This document shows positions 12,898-13,151 of a DNA stretch of 13,151 nucleotides, one piece after another (the stretch's first letter is position 1; every line of letters begins with the position of its first letter). The DNA comes from an uncultured Bacilli bacterium. GTDB lineage: Bacteria; Bacillota_I; Bacilli_A; RF39; UBA660. Under the pieces are notes generated by a model. That model saw only the letters and a list, made by a program, of their open reading frames with translations. It was not told where the DNA came from and searched no databases. The translations under genes and the position numbers were made by a program. The stretch is taken from contig CAKOIJ010000028.1 in assembly GCA_934086775.1 (NCBI GenBank), positions 1 to 13,151 on the forward strand, given 5' to 3'.

Positions 12898-13047
12898 ATG
12901 CTACCAATAGGTAGCATAGAGTTCATATATAACTTAATTGCGAAAGTCTGTATTGTAATGATTGGGAAAAGATACTTAATGCCGCGGTCAATGTGAGTTC
13001 GAGTCTCACTATATGAACTCTATGGTGCTTATTGCACCTAGTTTTTT
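12898..13047 (+). ncRNA. tRNA-like structured RNA element with overlapping terminator
   Basis: The centre is a 15-bp perfect helix, 12915-12929 with 13010-13024. Inside it, in tRNA order, come two linker bases (12930-12931), a D-arm-like hairpin ACTT/AAGT with an 8-nt loop (12932-12947), a 45-nt middle part without a good anticodon arm, and a canonical T-arm GTGAG-TTCGAGT-CTCAC (12993-13009) directly joined to the closing helix, as in a real tRNA. No CCA is encoded. A hairpin ATGCTACC/GGTAGCAT (12898-12917) overlaps the helix on its 5' side. A terminator GGTGC-TTATT-GCACC (13024-13038) with T-run 13042-13047 overlaps it on the 3' side. It could be a degenerate tRNA, an RNase P/Z substrate, or an attenuator for the next gene. 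Confidence 0.5.
13020..13047 (+). terminator. Terminator/attenuator before the last gene
   Basis: GGTGC (13024-13028) pairs with GCACC (13034-13038), extended by CTA (13020-13022) with TAG (13039-13041), then TTTTTT (13042-13047). Its 5' extension uses bases of the 15-bp helix of the tRNA-like element, so the two full structures exclude each other in part. Confidence 0.65.
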
Positions 13048-13075
13048 AAAAATATTAAGAAAGGAGTTTTGTTTT

Positions 13076-13151
13076 ATGGGATTTTTTGGAAGATTATTAA
13101 TGTTAGGTGATGAAGTTGGTTCTGCTTCTGGTCTAACTGATGCTCAAGTTA
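13076..13151 (+). CDS. Start of an unidentified gene of the element (cut by window edge)
   Basis: Only the first 25 codons are present: MGFFGRLLMLGDEVGSASGL then TDAQV. AAAGGAG (13060-13066) is 9 nt upstream of the ATG, a good initiation site. The start is not a classical signal peptide: it has one Arg and a short hydrophobic run only. The short length, and the place after a run of tiny genes, would fit a small structural or membrane protein, but no function can be assigned. Confidence 0.6.
   Translation, partial: MGFFGRLLMLGDEVGSASGLTDAQV

Larger units (their letters stand above)
12200..13151. mobile_element. Left end of an integrated element (partial)
   Basis: From the tRNA remnant to the window edge the content changes to tiny genes (61, 73 and 48 codons), a tRNA-like structured RNA and a further gene cut by the edge, all on the + strand. 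None is a host housekeeping gene. No integrase, replication or capsid gene is inside the window, so the type (prophage, integrative conjugative element, inovirus-like or satellite) is open. Confidence 0.6.

Noticed and set aside
12915..13024. Retron msr-msd (flanking inverted repeats)
   Set aside because: The 15-bp inverted repeat fits, but the interior has a tRNA T-arm instead of an msd hairpin and the following gene does not begin like a reverse transcriptase.
12915..13024. T-box leader, group I intron or a complete standard tRNA
   Set aside because: The T-box antiterminator consensus is absent, the element is far too short for an intron core, and no 5-bp anticodon stem with a proper 7-nt loop can be drawn.
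1..13151. CRISPR array, insertion sequence or transposase, toxin-antitoxin pair, rRNA
   Set aside because: No regularly spaced direct repeats, no transposase or terminal inverted repeats, and no matching genes were seen.
1..13151. Alternative genetic code (TGA as tryptophan), as in some wall-less relatives
   Set aside because: Conserved tryptophans, as in WPEG of the acyltransferase, are TGG, and the 99-aa gene ends in TGA.

Overview
The window comes from a low-GC member of the Bacillota (class Bacilli or a related gut lineage). The evidence is the strongly A+T-rich sequence, sigma-A promoters with TATAAT boxes, strong AGGAGG-type ribosome binding sites, a glmS ribozyme in front of glmS, and a DUF1003 gene. 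The genetic code is standard: tryptophan is TGG and one gene ends in TGA. Species cannot be fixed from the sequence; an uncultured gut Bacilli lineage is an inference.

Left half, all on the + strand, mostly housekeeping. A PlsC-type acyltransferase (172-1341) is followed by a two-gene phosphorelay: a membrane hybrid histidine kinase with its own receiver (1408-3231), then an Hpt-receiver protein (3233-3964). A DUF1003 membrane protein (4057-4563) follows. GlmS (4862-6604) makes glucosamine-6-phosphate and sits behind a complete glmS ribozyme, so its mRNA should be cut when the product accumulates. A small membrane-anchored hypothetical protein (6727-7026) ends this block. Most units have their own promoter and terminator.

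Middle, on the - strand (11822 down to 7105): a tight five-gene operon of surface-type proteins. In transcription order it encodes a collagen-like protein with a TNF/BclA-like C-terminal domain, a beta-helix adhesin-like protein with an Ig-like and a WxL-like domain, a 114-aa orphan, a prealbumin-fold (SpaA/Cna-B-like) protein, and a second, larger collagen-like protein. None has a signal peptide or sorting signal. The promoter region fits both a sigma-A reading and the sparse sigma-K consensus. I propose that the operon builds an adhesive spore-surface (exosporium-like) layer or another externally deposited fibre. It is the best candidate for an undescribed system here.

Right end (11823-13151). 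A gene-free stretch holds two candidate short transcription units and terminators. A truncated 3' end of a tRNA gene (12200-12226, - strand) then marks the attachment-site scar of an integrated element that extends rightward out of the window. The element's first part has three small genes and an unusual RNA-like structure (12898-13047): a canonical tRNA T-arm and a D-arm-like hairpin closed by a 15-bp perfect helix, overlapping a terminator just before a further gene cut by the window edge.
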